Assembly (NCBI RefSeq): GCF_003054285.1
Contig: NZ_QBKS01000001.1
Span: forward strand, 2,675,300 to 2,739,299
Length of the DNA: 64,000 nt
From: Litoreibacter ponti
GTDB taxonomy: Bacteria > Pseudomonadota > Alphaproteobacteria > Rhodobacterales > Rhodobacteraceae
Direction of reading: 5' to 3'
Below the pieces are notes generated by a model, which saw only the letters and a list, made by a program, of their open reading frames with translations, ran no database searches and was not told the origin of the DNA. Positions 40,207 through 49,178 of this stretch are shown here, piece by piece. Numbering within the stretch: the stretch's first letter is position 1; each line of letters opens with the position of its first letter. A program made the translations under genes and the position numbers.

Positions 40207-43127
40207 GTCTGGCCCACCGTCACCGGGTGGACGTCATCGGTTTCGTCCCATTCGCCGAAGCGCGCAAGATGGTCGTAATCCTGACTCCAACGCGTTTCGT
40301 AGACTGCGCGTCGAGAGGAGTAGCCCTTGTCGGGGTCGGCATAGGCGGTGATCAGCTCCACGAAACTTTCCCAGACGGCGCCGAGGTCGCCGTGGCCGAA
40401 ATCCTCGCTGTCTTCCTTGGCATGGGCCCCCAGCCCAATGTAGCCGGCTCGCAGCACCTGAGCGTCGGTCAGGGCCGCGAAGCCACCGCGCTCGGCGATG
40501 GTTGCGAGCAGGGCAAGCTGCTTGTCGAAATGCTTGCGCTGTTTTGGTGTCGGCAGCGCGCCGGTTTTGTAGTCGTAGATCACGGCGTGGCCGTCGGGGG
40601 TGATGTCGATGCGGTCTGCGCGGCCTTCCAGGGTGAAATCCAACGGCTCGATCCGCGTGTGACCCGTCTCTTCAGTGAAGCGCGGGCGGGCGAGTTGGCG
40701 CCGCTCCGCCTCGCTTGCGATGAACCATTGCGCGGCGCGGGTGAACTTGGCGTCCCATAGCATGCGCGCCGCAGGCCACGGGACCATCTGGGCGAGAACT
40801 GTGCGGGCAATGGTCAACAACTGGTCTTCTGCATCGTCGGGCAGGCTCATGGGCGATGCCTGCGTGAAGCGGTCCATCGCTTCGTGCAGGGCACGACCTC
40901 GCAGCGGGGCATCCGCGGTGGCGTGCAAGGGGTCGAGGGGCCGCAGCCGAAGGACGTATTTCGCATAAATTGCGTATGGATCGCGGATTAGCTTTTCGAT
41001 TTGTGTGACGGGAAGCTTCTTCGGGCGCGCCTCGACCGGCGGTTGTGGAGAGGGCCGGGGGGCAGGTGGTGTCGCCTCTGCGGGTGTGTCGAGACGCGCT
41101 GCCATTTCAATCCACTCATCGCCGCGCGCCTGCATGGCGGCAAGTGCGTCGCGTCCATCCTCGAGCCCGCCCAGAAGGTTGGTCAGCCGGTTCATCCAAC
41201 GCGCCTGCACCGTCTCGGCCTCCGCGTCGCGCTTGGCCCGGGTCAGCCAAACCTCGGGCGCAGAGATCGCTTGCTGGAAATCGTGGGCAGACAGACCCAC
41301 GCGTCGCTCTGGCAAGAGCAGACCCGCGTCCTTGCGCATCTGGCGGTTGAGCCATGGGTCGGGGTCGGGCAGATCAGGCCAGATGCCGTCATTGAGACCC
41401 GCAAGGATGACCAGTTCTGCGCCCTGAACCCGCGCCTCCAGCGTGCCCCAGATCATGATGCCTGGATGCGGTGCATTGGCATCTCGCACCTCGTGGCGAC
41501 CCAGGGTGAAAGTGATGAGATCACTGTAGGCGCTTGGTGAAAGGACACCGGCCTTGTCGGCAACGGTGCGCAACTCTGCCAAGGCTTCCGCGGCTTTCTC
41601 GCCCGGCTCTTTCTTCCAAAGCGCGCTCTGCTCCGCGCCGGGTCCCTGGGCAAGGTGTTCCGTGCAGGTCAGGTGCAGATCGAGATGGGCGTCCAACTCA
41701 CCCTGCTGCGCAGCTTCGAGCTGTTCGAGAAGCGGCCAAAGCCAATCGGCCCAGCCTTGCAGCTCTGGCGTGCAATCGCGCTTGGCGATCCATAGGTCAA
41801 GATCGGCGCGGGTCGGGAAGGGGGCGCCCTTGCGCAGAACCTCCAGTTCGAAATCGCGCGTATTTTTCAGATGCGAATTGCGCTGCGAGGCGCAGACCAG
41901 CGGATGCTTCAGCAGCGCCAGAAGCTTGTCGGAGGCCAATGTCTGGCCCATCAGTTGCGCCGTCTGACGCAGCAGCCGCCCCACCGGGGTCTGCAGCAGT
42001 GGAACGCCCGCACTGTCGTCCGGCTCGATCCCCCAGCGGGCGAGCGCGGAGGTCACCTGCCGCGTCAACGTGCGGTCCGGCGTGATCAATGCGGCGGTCA
42101 CGCCGTCCTCAGCGGCCCGTCGCAAGCGCATTGCAATGGCTACGGCTTCGTCCCGCGCGGTCGGGGCCTCCAGCAGGGTCAGCGGCGCGGTTGCCTCATC
42201 GAGGCCTTGCAGCTTCGGGCCTTCCGACAGCCATTCGTCGGTGACCGGCGCGGGGCGTAGGGCGAGTGAAATCAGGGCGTTGCGCTCGGTCGAAACGGGC
42301 GCTTGGGTGTCCCAGGATTTCAGCCTCGTTGGGTCAAGGTCGAGGTTTTGCAGTAAGGTGCGAAAGCGGAACTGCGGATGGCCCTCGCCGGTCAGCGGGT
42401 CGTCGAGCTGTCGCCAAACATGCGCTGGCATCTGGTCGTCGAAGCCGGGCAGGATCAGCGCGCCTTGGGGCAGCCGGGCCGCGGCCTCCATCACAAGACG
42501 CGTTGTGCCGCGGGAGCCGGTGGAGCCAACGATCAGGATCGAATGCTCGGGCGGGGCGGCTTGCCAGCGCGAAATCAGCTCCAGCGCCGCGCCGCGCTGA
42601 GTTTTCTGGCCGCCATCGCCGGTCCCGATGAACTGTGCCACCAGGTTCAGAAACGCCTGGCTGCGTTGCCAATATTGGGCGTGCTCGCCCACATCAAGCT
42701 TGGCTATGTCGGATGGAGCGACGCCCTCATCCTCCATTTCCTCCAGGAGGCTGGCGAGGCTGTCGGCCAGATCGAAGGCCCGGGCGGGCGTGTCGAAGGC
42801 GCGCTCGCTGTCGATCAGCTTGCGCACCAGTTGCGCCAGCTCCAGCCGACGGCCAAGGGCCGATGTCGGGTCGGGCCGGGGCGAGAGTGGCGTGTGCGCG
42901 ATCTCGGTGATCAGGTGGATGCGGGGCAGGATCTGCGCTCCGCCATCGCAGAGAAGCGCGCGGATGCGGCGCTGCATTCGGGTCGTGTTGACGTAGATTT
43001 CCACGTGCGTGGCCGTCTCCGGCGGAAGGTCCTTGATGCGCGTCCGCAACCCATCGACCACCGCTTTCGGGAAGTCGACGCCACAGGGCACGTGAAAAAC
43101 GCGAGCGTGCGCCTGCGGCTCAAACAT
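40203..43127 (-). CDS. addB: Double-strand break repair protein AddB
   Basis: 974 residues from MFEPQAHARVFHVPCGVDFPKAVVDGL. It has a degenerate N-terminal helicase-like region without a good Walker A (IYVNTTRMQRRIRALL), ILIVGSTGSRGTTRLVMEA, HPGIMIWGTLEARVQGAELVILAGLNDGIWPD, and a C-terminal nuclease region with ALHEAMDRF and HAVIYDYKTGALPT. Partner of AddA in end resection. It overlaps murU by 8 nt and addA by 4 nt. An upstream in-frame start 19 codons earlier lies inside murU and lacks homology. Confidence 0.94.
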   Translation of the reverse strand: MFEPQAHARVFHVPCGVDFPKAVVDGLRTRIKDLPPETATHVEIYVNTTRMQRRIRALLCDGGAQILPRIHLITEIAHTPLSPRPDPTSALGRRLELAQLVRKLIDSERAFDTPARAFDLADSLASLLEEMEDEGVAPSDIAKLDVGEHAQYWQRSQAFLNLVAQFIGTGDGGQKTQRGAALELISRWQAAPPEHSILIVGSTGSRGTTRLVMEAAARLPQGALILPGFDDQMPAHVWRQLDDPLTGEGHPQFRFRTLLQNLDLDPTRLKSWDTQAPVSTERNALISLALRPAPVTDEWLSEGPKLQGLDEATAPLTLLEAPTARDEAVAIAMRLRRAAEDGVTAALITPDRTLTRQVTSALARWGIEPDDSAGVPLLQTPVGRLLRQTAQLMGQTLASDKLLALLKHPLVCASQRNSHLKNTRDFELEVLRKGAPFPTRADLDLWIAKRDCTPELQGWADWLWPLLEQLEAAQQGELDAHLDLHLTCTEHLAQGPGAEQSALWKKEPGEKAAEALAELRTVADKAGVLSPSAYSDLITFTLGRHEVRDANAPHPGIMIWGTLEARVQGAELVILAGLNDGIWPDLPDPDPWLNRQMRKDAGLLLPERRVGLSAHDFQQAISAPEVWLTRAKRDAEAETVQARWMNRLTNLLGGLEDGRDALAAMQARGDEWIEMAARLDTPAEATPPAPRPSPQPPVEARPKKLPVTQIEKLIRDPYAIYAKYVLRLRPLDPLHATADAPLRGRALHEAMDRFTQASPMSLPDDAEDQLLTIARTVLAQMVPWPAARMLWDAKFTRAAQWFIASEAERRQLARPRFTEETGHTRIEPLDFTLEGRADRIDITPDGHAVIYDYKTGALPTPKQRKHFDKQLALLATIAERGGFAALTDAQVLRAGYIGLGAHAKEDSEDFGHGDLGAVWESFVELITAYADPDKGYSSRRAVYETRWSQDYDHLARFGEWDETDDVHPVTVGQT

Positions 43128-43809
43128 CGCCGTGCTCCTGCAGCATCGTTTCGGCCAATTTGATCCCATCCGGCGTGCCGACATCGGCCCAATGCCCCGG
43201 ATAGGTGACGCCGTAGGCGGCTCCTCCGGCCAGCATCTGATCCCAGAGCACGTTCAGCGAAAAGATATCCTGCGTTATGGCATCCAGCCGGTCCGTCCGC
43301 AAAAGTTGCGCGCCGGTATAGACCATACCGGAGGTGTCGCGTTGCAGCTGGCCGCCGTTTCCGATCGAGAAATTCCCGGACCGCGTGTAGCCGACCGTGC
43401 GCTCAACGGGCACGAGCAAAAGCAAAGCCTCCATGTTGTCTCGCCAACCTTCAGCAAGGATATTCAAGGGGTTGGGTCCGGCCCAAACCACGTCCGAGTT
43501 CATCGTAAAGACCGGGTCGGAACCCAGTTGAGCGCGTGCGTTGCGCAGACCGCCGCCGGTATCGAGCACCTCCGGGGCTTCGGTGATGACGGTGACCGGG
43601 GTGTCGGCCAGATGCGCTGCGATCATCTGGGACTTGTAGTGCGCGTTCACCACGGCTCTCGCGCCGAAATCACTGACGCAGGACAGGGCGTGGTCGAGCA
43701 GTGGGCGGCCCGCAACCTCGATCAAGGGTTTCGGGCGCGTGTCGGTCAAGGGCCGCATACGAGTACCGAACCCCGCGGCGAAGATCATGGCCGATGGTGC
43801 CTCATCCAT
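43120..43809 (-). CDS. murU: MurU-like nucleotidyltransferase (MurNAc-1-phosphate uridylyltransferase)
   Basis: 229 residues from MDEAPSAMIFAAGFGTRMRPLTDTRPKPLIEVAGRPLLD, the nucleotidyltransferase signature (GxGTRxxPLT...PKP). VFTMNSDVVWAG is the metal/sugar region and YPGHWADVGTPDGI the end. In the recycling pathway described for Pseudomonas and Caulobacter, MurU turns MurNAc-1-phosphate into UDP-MurNAc, bypassing the fosfomycin-sensitive step. Assignment rests on its 8-nt coupling to an AmgK-like kinase; a plain sugar nucleotidyltransferase is the alternative. Confidence 0.88.
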   Translation of the reverse strand: MDEAPSAMIFAAGFGTRMRPLTDTRPKPLIEVAGRPLLDHALSCVSDFGARAVVNAHYKSQMIAAHLADTPVTVITEAPEVLDTGGGLRNARAQLGSDPVFTMNSDVVWAGPNPLNILAEGWRDNMEALLLLVPVERTVGYTRSGNFSIGNGGQLQRDTSGMVYTGAQLLRTDRLDAITQDIFSLNVLWDQMLAGGAAYGVTYPGHWADVGTPDGIKLAETMLQEHGDV

Positions 43810-44809
43810 TGGCGGCATCCTTGATGCGGGCGATGACCTGGGGTGTGGGCTCGGGGATGTGGGCGTGCACAAACTGCTTCAGTTCAGCCAGCGCAGGATG
43901 GGCCAAGTCAGAGCGCAGATTGCGCCACAGACGGATCAGAAGGTCGGGGTAGGATGTCTTTCCGTCGCGCACGCACAGCCGAGTGAAGACGCCGAGCACC
44001 CGCAGGTTTCGTTGCGCCGAGCACGCCGCGTAGGCCGCGCGGAATTGCGTTGGCTCCGCCTTGGTTCGCGTGATGTAGAGCTGAAGTGTACTGTCCTGCA
44101 CTTCTTGCGAGACGTCGCGGCGCAAATCCTTCAGCAGGGACGCCAGATCATAGGCCGGATGTCCGAGCATTGCGTCTTGGAAGTCCAGAAGCCCCACACG
44201 CGCAACACCCTCGCGGTCGGGCAGCCATAGCAGGTTTTCGGCATGGTAATCCCGCTGCACAAGGACCGAGGAGCCTTTCAAGTGCGTCTGCAATAAGTCT
44301 GCGACCACGGCGCGGTATTCGGCGCTGGGAAATTGGTTTTGTCCAGTCGCGGCGATATACCACTCAGGAACCAGCATGGCAGCGTCGGTCATCGCCTGCG
44401 GTCCGTAATCCTTCAGCCCACCGGGCGGGTTTGCGGTTTGCGCGACAATCAAGGCATCCATCGCGGCCTCATAGAGTGCGGGCTCGCGCTCCGGGTGATG
44501 CTCTAGCACCCGGGCAAACAGCGCGTCGCCAAGGTCTTCGATCAACAGAAAGCCACGTTGTTCGTCGGCGGCATATACGCGTGGGGCGCTCAGCCCGAGA
44601 CCGCTCAAATGCCGCGCGATTTTGACGAATGGGCGCGTGTCCTCGCCCTTTTCGGGCGGTGCGTCCATCAGGACGACTGAGGGGCGGTCCGGATGGCTTA
44701 TCCGCTCGTACCGGCGGTTCGAGGCATCGCCGGCCAGCAAGCGACGGGTGCCGCCCTGCCAATCCGTCTGATCGAGGAAATGCTGTGCGGCCGCGTCTCG
44801 ATCAATCAT
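43802..44809 (-). CDS. amgK: AmgK-like sugar kinase (aminoglycoside phosphotransferase fold)
   Basis: 335 residues. APH-fold kinase: RLLAGDASNRRYERI near the N-terminus, GFLLIEDLGDALFARVL hinge, catalytic loop VQRDYHAENLLWLP (in place of HGDxxxxN, typical of AmgK), and metal-binding GLLDFQDAMLGHPAYDLASLLKD. AmgK phosphorylates the anomeric carbon of MurNAc/GlcNAc for cell-wall recycling. It sits between tsaE (ATGA overlap) and murU (8-nt overlap). Confidence 0.9.
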   Translation of the reverse strand: MIDRDAAAQHFLDQTDWQGGTRRLLAGDASNRRYERISHPDRPSVVLMDAPPEKGEDTRPFVKIARHLSGLGLSAPRVYAADEQRGFLLIEDLGDALFARVLEHHPEREPALYEAAMDALIVAQTANPPGGLKDYGPQAMTDAAMLVPEWYIAATGQNQFPSAEYRAVVADLLQTHLKGSSVLVQRDYHAENLLWLPDREGVARVGLLDFQDAMLGHPAYDLASLLKDLRRDVSQEVQDSTLQLYITRTKAEPTQFRAAYAACSAQRNLRVLGVFTRLCVRDGKTSYPDLLIRLWRNLRSDLAHPALAELKQFVHAHIPEPTPQVIARIKDAANG

Positions 44810-45291
44810 GCAGCCTGCGCCTGATACTGATCAAGCCACGTGTCCACCAGCGAAGCAGGCCCCGCGATTTGGGCGTGGCGCACATCCGGATTGGCGGGGT
44901 CGAGGGCCAATTCGACCCGCAACGCATCCTCGGGTGCAAGATCACCCATCCTGTCGGTCCATTCGATCAGACAAAACGCGGTCTCAAACGCTTCCTCGAG
45001 GCCGAGCTCAAGCAACTCGTCGACGCTGGTGAGCCGATAGAGGTCGGCGTGCCATATCTCCAGCTCGCCCACTTGGTAGCTTTGGACGAGGGTGAAGGTG
45101 GGCGAGGGAACGGCCTCAATCGGCGTCTCGTGCAGATGCATCAGATGGTGGATCGCGGCGCGCGCCAAGGTGGTTTTCCCCGCCCCGACCGGCCCGTCGA
45201 GCAGTACTGTCACGCCGGGCCGCGCGATGCTTGCGAGGGCCTGCGCAAGGTCGTCGGTGTCTGTGGCAGAGGACAGGGTCAAAGCGGTCAT
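44806..45291 (-). CDS. tsaE: tRNA t6A synthesis ATPase TsaE
   Basis: 161 residues from MTALTLSSATDTDDLAQALA; the open frame extends 66 codons upstream without homology. Walker A LLDGPVGAGKTTLARA (31-46), PSPTFTLVQSY, WHADLYRL and the C-terminal CLIEWTDRMGDLAPEDALRVEL are the TsaE pattern. It is the ATPase of the TsaB-TsaD-TsaE complex that makes N6-threonylcarbamoyladenosine in tRNAs; tsaD is also in this window at 57480-58577. Confidence 0.95.
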   Translation of the reverse strand: MTALTLSSATDTDDLAQALASIARPGVTVLLDGPVGAGKTTLARAAIHHLMHLHETPIEAVPSPTFTLVQSYQVGELEIWHADLYRLTSVDELLELGLEEAFETAFCLIEWTDRMGDLAPEDALRVELALDPANPDVRHAQIAGPASLVDTWLDQYQAQAA

Positions 45292-45323
45292 GACGCAGAG
45301 TGTTACGCCAAGCCGCGCGACCT

Positions 45324-46919
45324 TCAACCCGCCATTTTTGCACTCGCTTCCGCGGGGGCGGCAGGTGCTGGCATGATCGCGCCCGCATCCCCGCTCGGCA
45401 TGAACTCGATCATCGTCGCGCCACCGCTGAGGGGCTGAAAGCGGCACTGCAGCGCGCGGCCATTGGCAAGCATTACCGTGTCGCTCCATTCGGCGCGGTC
45501 GCCGCGTTGGACAACAAAGTCCCGCGCGTCGCCCCAGATCGGATCAGGCGTGCTGGCTGATTGCCACATCCGGCTGGCATCCGTGATGGTGATCTGGTCC
45601 ATCGCGGCCTCGGGGTCTGTGCCCCATAGCGCGTGATATGCGGCGTTCTGCATCGAAATCACTCCGTCGCTGTCGAACACGACCAAGGCGTTCGGCAGAT
45701 TGTCCAGCAGGGTCTGGCTCATGTTGAGCTCGCGGCGGAATTTGCGGGTCAGGGTCATCTCTGCGGTGATGTCTTCCAGCAAGAAAGCCACGGCACCTTC
45801 GGGATGCGGCTGCCCGGTGACCCGGTAGGTCTGTCCGGTGGCCAGGGTCCATGTCTCGCAATATGTGCCGTCGCTGGCCGACTGCACAAGGCCTTCGATG
45901 CTTTGCCGCCAGTCTTTGAAGTCGCGGCGCTCCGGCACCATCCGTTTCTCGCGCAGCTCGTTGAGCACATCGTAGAGCGTCGGGCGCGTGGTCAGCCAAG
46001 CGGGCTCCAGACGGGTCAGATCGCTGAGCGCAGGGTTGAACATCACCAAGGCGCGGGAGCGATCGAACACGGCCAAGCCGATCGGGAGCGCGGCGAAGGT
46101 TTGTGTCAGGGTCTGCATGAAGCTGCGCAACGATTCTTCGGCGCGCACGGTGGCCGCCGCGTCGGTGGCAAAGTTGAGCGTGCTGGTGCCAATGCCAAAG
46201 CGTGTCACCTCAAATGTGCGCGCGTCTTCGCCTTTGATCGGCAAGCTGGAGCGCTTGACCTTCGGCTCGCAGCCCGGCGCGGTCACAGCGCCACCGTGAA
46301 ACAACTTCGCGGGCGGCCAGGCGCCTGTGTCAGCGGCAATGTCGGCCTGCGCCATCAAAGTGAGATACGCCCTGTTGGCCCAATCGATCTGGCCATCTGC
46401 GGTTTCGCGCCATGCCGGGTGCGGCGTCGCATCGACGGTCGAGCGCAGGACAGTCAATTCAGCCTCCGCCGCACGCATTTCGTCGCTTTCGACGAGCACA
46501 CGGCGCGCCAGTGGGGCCGCGACGCCGGATATCCGTAAGGTCAGGAAACTGCCATGCAATTCCGCCGCGACGGTGATCGACCCGTCCTCCGTCGGTTCTG
46601 TCATGTAAAAGCTGTCGTGATGGGCCGGGGCATTCTCGAGCCTGGATGGCAGGTCCGGAAACATATCCGCCAACCGGTCAATGAGCTGATGATAGACGTC
46701 TTCGTCGAAATCTTCGTAGGCCAGAGTACGGCGTGCATGGGGGCAGGCGCCGATGAGTTCGCGCGCCTCAAAACGAAACTCGAGCGTTTCCGAGGGCTTG
46801 GAGCGCCTGCGCAGTCCGAGCAGTGAGACGACACCCACGCAAAGGGCCACGCCGATGATCGCGCCGAACCCGAATATGGTCCCGATAGATGCGACGTCAT
46901 CCGGGGAAAGCTGGTTCAT
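45324..46919 (-). CDS. Membrane-anchored multi-PAS protein without kinase domain
   Basis: 531 residues from MNQLSPDDVASIG. One N-terminal membrane helix (residues about 12-35, FGFGAIIGVALCVGVVSLLGL), a linker domain, then three PAS-like units (about 165-260; 275-400 with PIGLAVFDRSRALVMFNPAL; 405-500 with LPNALVVFDSDGVISMQNAAYHALWG). AVAFLLEDITAEMTLTRKFRREL links the last two, as before a kinase, but no HisKA, HATPase, GGDEF or EAL follows: the end is an Ala/Pro-rich tail (MPAPAAPAEASAKMAG). It lies 64 nt after regB and 32 nt before tsaE. Possibly a redox or light/ligand sensor acting with another protein. Confidence 0.85.
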   Translation of the reverse strand: MNQLSPDDVASIGTIFGFGAIIGVALCVGVVSLLGLRRRSKPSETLEFRFEARELIGACPHARRTLAYEDFDEDVYHQLIDRLADMFPDLPSRLENAPAHHDSFYMTEPTEDGSITVAAELHGSFLTLRISGVAAPLARRVLVESDEMRAAEAELTVLRSTVDATPHPAWRETADGQIDWANRAYLTLMAQADIAADTGAWPPAKLFHGGAVTAPGCEPKVKRSSLPIKGEDARTFEVTRFGIGTSTLNFATDAAATVRAEESLRSFMQTLTQTFAALPIGLAVFDRSRALVMFNPALSDLTRLEPAWLTTRPTLYDVLNELREKRMVPERRDFKDWRQSIEGLVQSASDGTYCETWTLATGQTYRVTGQPHPEGAVAFLLEDITAEMTLTRKFRRELNMSQTLLDNLPNALVVFDSDGVISMQNAAYHALWGTDPEAAMDQITITDASRMWQSASTPDPIWGDARDFVVQRGDRAEWSDTVMLANGRALQCRFQPLSGGATMIEFMPSGDAGAIMPAPAAPAEASAKMAG

Positions 46920-46983
46920 GCGCGCGGTCCTTTCTGAACGGCCTATCGAGCGGTCAGGAAAGCGCAGAAATCTTAAAGCTTGA

Positions 46984-48372
46984 TTAAATCGGGATGGGTT
47001 TGTTTTCGCCAAGTGCGCGGGACGTCTCACCGCGATCCTCGACAATGGCAGTCGCGGGCCAGACGACCTCTGCAATCGCGCCGCTGCGGGCATTGCCGCT
47101 GCTCGCGCTCCCGTCGGAGCCGTTGGCAAAGCTGATCTCTGCGCCTGAGCGCTCCAGCAAGGTCTTGGCGATAAAGAGGCCCAAGCCCATGCCTTCGTAT
47201 TCCGGCCTGCTCTCATCGCGCTCGCGCTTCTCGCCGCGCTTGATGAAAGGATCGCCGATGCGTCCAAGAAGATCGGTCGGGTAGCCGGGGCCGTCGTCGA
47301 TCACCCGCACGGTGACGGAGCTGTCAGACCAGCGCGCTTCGACCCAGATCCGGGTCTTTGCGAAGTCGACGGCGTTTTGGACGAGATTGCGCAGACCATG
47401 AATGATTTCGGGGTGCCGATGGATGCTTGGCATGGTTGGCGGCGTTCCGGTGCGGGGCGAGAAGTCGTAATTGATCTCGATCCCTCGGTGCGAATGCGGC
47501 TCTGCCGCTTCCTGCACGACGGAACTCAGCGGGGCGGTGCGCAGGTGAAGGTCGTCCTTGCCCGCACGTCCCATGGAATGAAGGATATCGCGACACCGGT
47601 CGGCCTGTTCGCGGATCAGCTCCGCGTCCTCCTTGAGGTCGGGGTCGTCCAGTTCGTCCACCAGCTCGGAGCTGACGAGCTTGATCGTGGCCAGCGGCGT
47701 ACCCAGCTCATGTGCCGCTGCGGCCACGACCCCACCGAGATCGGTGAGCTTTTGCTCGCGCGACAGTGCCATTTGCGTGGCCAGAAGGGCCTGCGACATC
47801 GACGTCGTCTCGGCCGTGACGCGTGAGGCGTAGATGCTGAGAAAGCCGATGCCGATGATCATGGCGACCCAGAAGCCCAACACAAAGAGCTGCGGCATGC
47901 GCAGCACGAAGCCGTTTTCGTTGCGCAGGGGCAGATAAAACACCGCTAGTACCGTCACTAGAACCACCGCCAACGCGGCGAGAAACAGCGTCGAGCTGGT
48001 GCGCAATGTCATGGCGGAGACCGTCACGGGCGCGAGGATCAGCAGGGCGAAGGGATTGTTGAGGCCGCCGGTCAGATACAACAGGAATGCAAGCTGACTG
48101 AGATCGAACAGCAAGGTCACCAGCACCTCGCGTTCGGGCAGGCGGCGGTTTTCGGGATAGACGAAGATCGCCACCAGATTGGTGATGACAGAGGCCCCGA
48201 TGGCCATGACGCACAGGCCAAGCTCGATTTCGAGCTGCAGGTAGAGACTTGCGACGACAATCGCCCCAATCTGGCCGGAGACAGCCAGCCAACGCAGGAT
48301 GATGAGCGTGCGCAGACGGACCACGCCGCCACGTCCGCGACCGGGCTCCAGACCGAGGGGAGCCGTCACCAT
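46984..48372 (-). CDS. regB: Redox-sensing histidine kinase RegB/PrrB
   Basis: 462 residues. About six N-terminal helices; the quinone-binding motif GGLNNPF (102-108); the H-box AAAAHELGTPLATI with phospho-acceptor His221; and Cys260 in EQADRCRDIL, the position of the redox-active Cys of RegB. HATPase motifs NLVQNAVDFAK, DDGPGYP and GMGLGLFIAKTLLER follow. RegB phosphorylates RegA when the quinone pool and the Cys are reduced, switching on respiration, nitrogen/carbon fixation or photosynthesis genes. It is divergent from senC-regA (99-nt spacer). Confidence 0.96.
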   Translation of the reverse strand: MVTAPLGLEPGRGRGGVVRLRTLIILRWLAVSGQIGAIVVASLYLQLEIELGLCVMAIGASVITNLVAIFVYPENRRLPEREVLVTLLFDLSQLAFLLYLTGGLNNPFALLILAPVTVSAMTLRTSSTLFLAALAVVLVTVLAVFYLPLRNENGFVLRMPQLFVLGFWVAMIIGIGFLSIYASRVTAETTSMSQALLATQMALSREQKLTDLGGVVAAAAHELGTPLATIKLVSSELVDELDDPDLKEDAELIREQADRCRDILHSMGRAGKDDLHLRTAPLSSVVQEAAEPHSHRGIEINYDFSPRTGTPPTMPSIHRHPEIIHGLRNLVQNAVDFAKTRIWVEARWSDSSVTVRVIDDGPGYPTDLLGRIGDPFIKRGEKRERDESRPEYEGMGLGLFIAKTLLERSGAEISFANGSDGSASSGNARSGAIAEVVWPATAIVEDRGETSRALGENKPIPI

Positions 48373-48420
48373 CGCGGGAATGTGAGCAGGAGCGTCATAA
48401 TGGCCGATTGATAGAGGAGG

Positions 48421-48440
48421 CGAGTTGGGGGATCAACTCG
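48421..48440. promoter_or_regulatory. Inverted repeat in the regB-senC intergenic region
   Basis: CGAGTTG-GGGGAT-CAACTCG, a perfect seven-base inverted repeat with a six-base loop, lies 31 nt before the senC ATG and 48 nt from the regB start. It may be an autoregulatory operator or a leader hairpin; it does not match the GCGGC-N5-GTCGC RegA consensus. Confidence 0.4.
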
Positions 48441-48471
48441 GCAACGCCCGCATCAAGAAGGACCCGCCGAC

Positions 48472-49092
48472 ATGAACAAGCTTTACGCCTTCACCGCCCT
48501 GAGCCTTGTTGTCGCCATGCTGGGTGGGCTTGCTGCGTTTGTGCTGCTCAACGGCGGCGCGGAAGACACGCAATTTGCCGGTTGTTCGGCCTCTGCGGTG
48601 GCCGGGGGCGATATTGGCGGCCCGTTCGAGCTGGTCAGCGAAACAGGCGAGACCGTGACCGATCAGGACGTCATCACCGAGCCGACGCTGGTCTATTTCG
48701 GCTACACCTTCTGCCCCGATGTCTGCCCGCTGGATGCGGCCCGCAATGCCGAGGCGCTGGATATTCTGGCGGAGCGCAGCGTGGAGGCGAACGCGCTGTT
48801 TATCTCTGTCGATCCTGAGCGGGATACGCCAGAGGTGCTGGCCGAGTTCACGGATGTGATGCACCCGGACATGTTGGGGTTGACCGGCAGCCCCGAGCAG
48901 GTGAAGGCCGCCTCACAGGCCTACAAAACCTACTACAAAAAGCAGCCGGGCGACCCGGATTACTACCTCGTCGACCACTCGACCTTTACTTATCTTGTGC
49001 TGCCAGAACATGGCTTCGTCGAGTTCTTCCGCCGTGACGCTACAGCCGACCAGATGGCAGAGACGGTGGCGTGCTACGCATCCGCAAGCTGA
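48472..49092 (+). CDS. senC: SCO-family copper chaperone SenC/PrrC
   Basis: 206 residues with an N-terminal membrane anchor (AFTALSLVVAMLGGLAAFVLL). The copper site is FGYTFCPDVCP (Cys81 and Cys85) plus the distal His near residue 169 (YYLVDHSTFTYLV). SCO proteins deliver copper to the CuA/CuB centres of cytochrome oxidase and also act as thiol reductases. It lies between regB and regA as in Rhodobacter, where PrrC affects the RegBA signal. Confidence 0.96.
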   Translation: MNKLYAFTALSLVVAMLGGLAAFVLLNGGAEDTQFAGCSASAVAGGDIGGPFELVSETGETVTDQDVITEPTLVYFGYTFCPDVCPLDAARNAEALDILAERSVEANALFISVDPERDTPEVLAEFTDVMHPDMLGLTGSPEQVKAASQAYKTYYKKQPGDPDYYLVDHSTFTYLVLPEHGFVEFFRRDATADQMAETVACYASAS

Positions 49093-49114
49093 GCCACGGT
49101 GGCTCCGGATTAAT

Positions 49115-49143
49115 TTGACGGAACCATTAGGCCGACCTACACC
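49115..49143 (+). promoter_or_regulatory. Candidate promoter for regA
   Basis: TTGACG (49115) and TACACC (49138) with a 17-nt spacer lie in the 86-nt senC-regA gap, 36 nt before regA. The -35 is good and the -10 weak; regA may also be read from the senC promoter. GAGCCAC-G-GTGGCTC (49091-49105) overlaps the senC stop. Confidence 0.35.
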
Positions 49144-49178
49144 TTTACTACCTATCAAGGTGTCGGGAGAAGATTGCG

